From contig NZ_CALHHX010000114.1 in the NCBI RefSeq assembly GCF_938030685.1, forward strand, positions 1 through 14,297: a stretch of DNA of 14,297 nucleotides, given 5' to 3'. The notes under the pieces are model-generated. The model had not been told where the DNA came from. It saw nothing but the letters and a program-made list of their open reading frames with translations, and did no database searches. Source of the DNA: an uncultured Campylobacter sp. Its GTDB lineage: Bacteria > Campylobacterota > Campylobacteria > Campylobacterales > Campylobacteraceae. How positions within the stretch are numbered: position 1 is the stretch's first letter; each line of letters starts with the position of its first letter. The translations under genes were made by a program, and so were the position numbers. Positions 14,292 to 14,297 of this stretch are shown piece by piece.

Positions 14292-14297
14292 CTCCGC

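Overview
The window looks like chromosomal DNA of a Campylobacter (Campylobacterota). The evidence is the AT-rich gaps full of AAATTT/AATTTTA words, promoters that are mostly extended -10 boxes (TGnTATAAT-like) with little or no -35, and a response regulator whose DNA-binding domain closely resembles the HsrA/CosR family of Helicobacter and Campylobacter. The genes look richer in G+C than those of C. jejuni, which fits the oral group (C. gracilis, C. showae, C. rectus). The genus is fairly safe; the species is a guess. I see no rRNA, tRNA, CRISPR array, insertion sequence or phage gene. The window reads as ordinary chromosome holding several poorly characterised proteins. It is gene-dense, with no gap of more than 170 bases.

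Left part (1-4457). Bases 1-167 hold no gene that I can support. A divergent promoter pair (about 1104-1185) drives a methylenetetrahydrofolate-reductase-like protein leftward. Rightward it drives a tight three-gene operon: a HerA-like ATPase with a long coiled-coil tail, the acyltransferase plsY, and folB (dihydroneopterin aldolase). plsY and folB overlap by ATGA.

Middle part (4458-8229). A well-formed promoter (TTGAAA-N17-TAAAAT) starts a two-component pair: an HsrA/CosR-type response regulator and a sensor histidine kinase that begins at TTG inside the regulator's 3' end. A small hairpin with a T-run, which also contains a possible extended -10 box, separates them from a 2[4Fe-4S] ferredoxin and a Ppx/GppA phosphatase, which abut with no spacer. 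The order folB - regulator - ferredoxin - Ppx/GppA matches what I recall of the C. jejuni cosR locus, where the regulator is an orphan. Here a kinase is inserted and the regulator keeps a normal phospho-acceptor Asp.

Right part (8230-14297). A leftward cluster starts from a promoter near 11360: a DUF2249 protein, a 12-helix NnrS/heme-copper-oxidase-like membrane protein, and a DUF59/MIP18-type Fe-S assembly factor (ATGA overlap). After 75 bases comes a protein with a degenerate WGR-like N-terminus and a beta-propeller-like body. The first three families are often found together around nitric oxide or denitrification functions, so this is the best candidate here for a little-studied functional unit. 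polA is divergent from it, encodes all three nuclease/polymerase domains intact, and carries an unusual Gly/Ser/Cys-rich linker.
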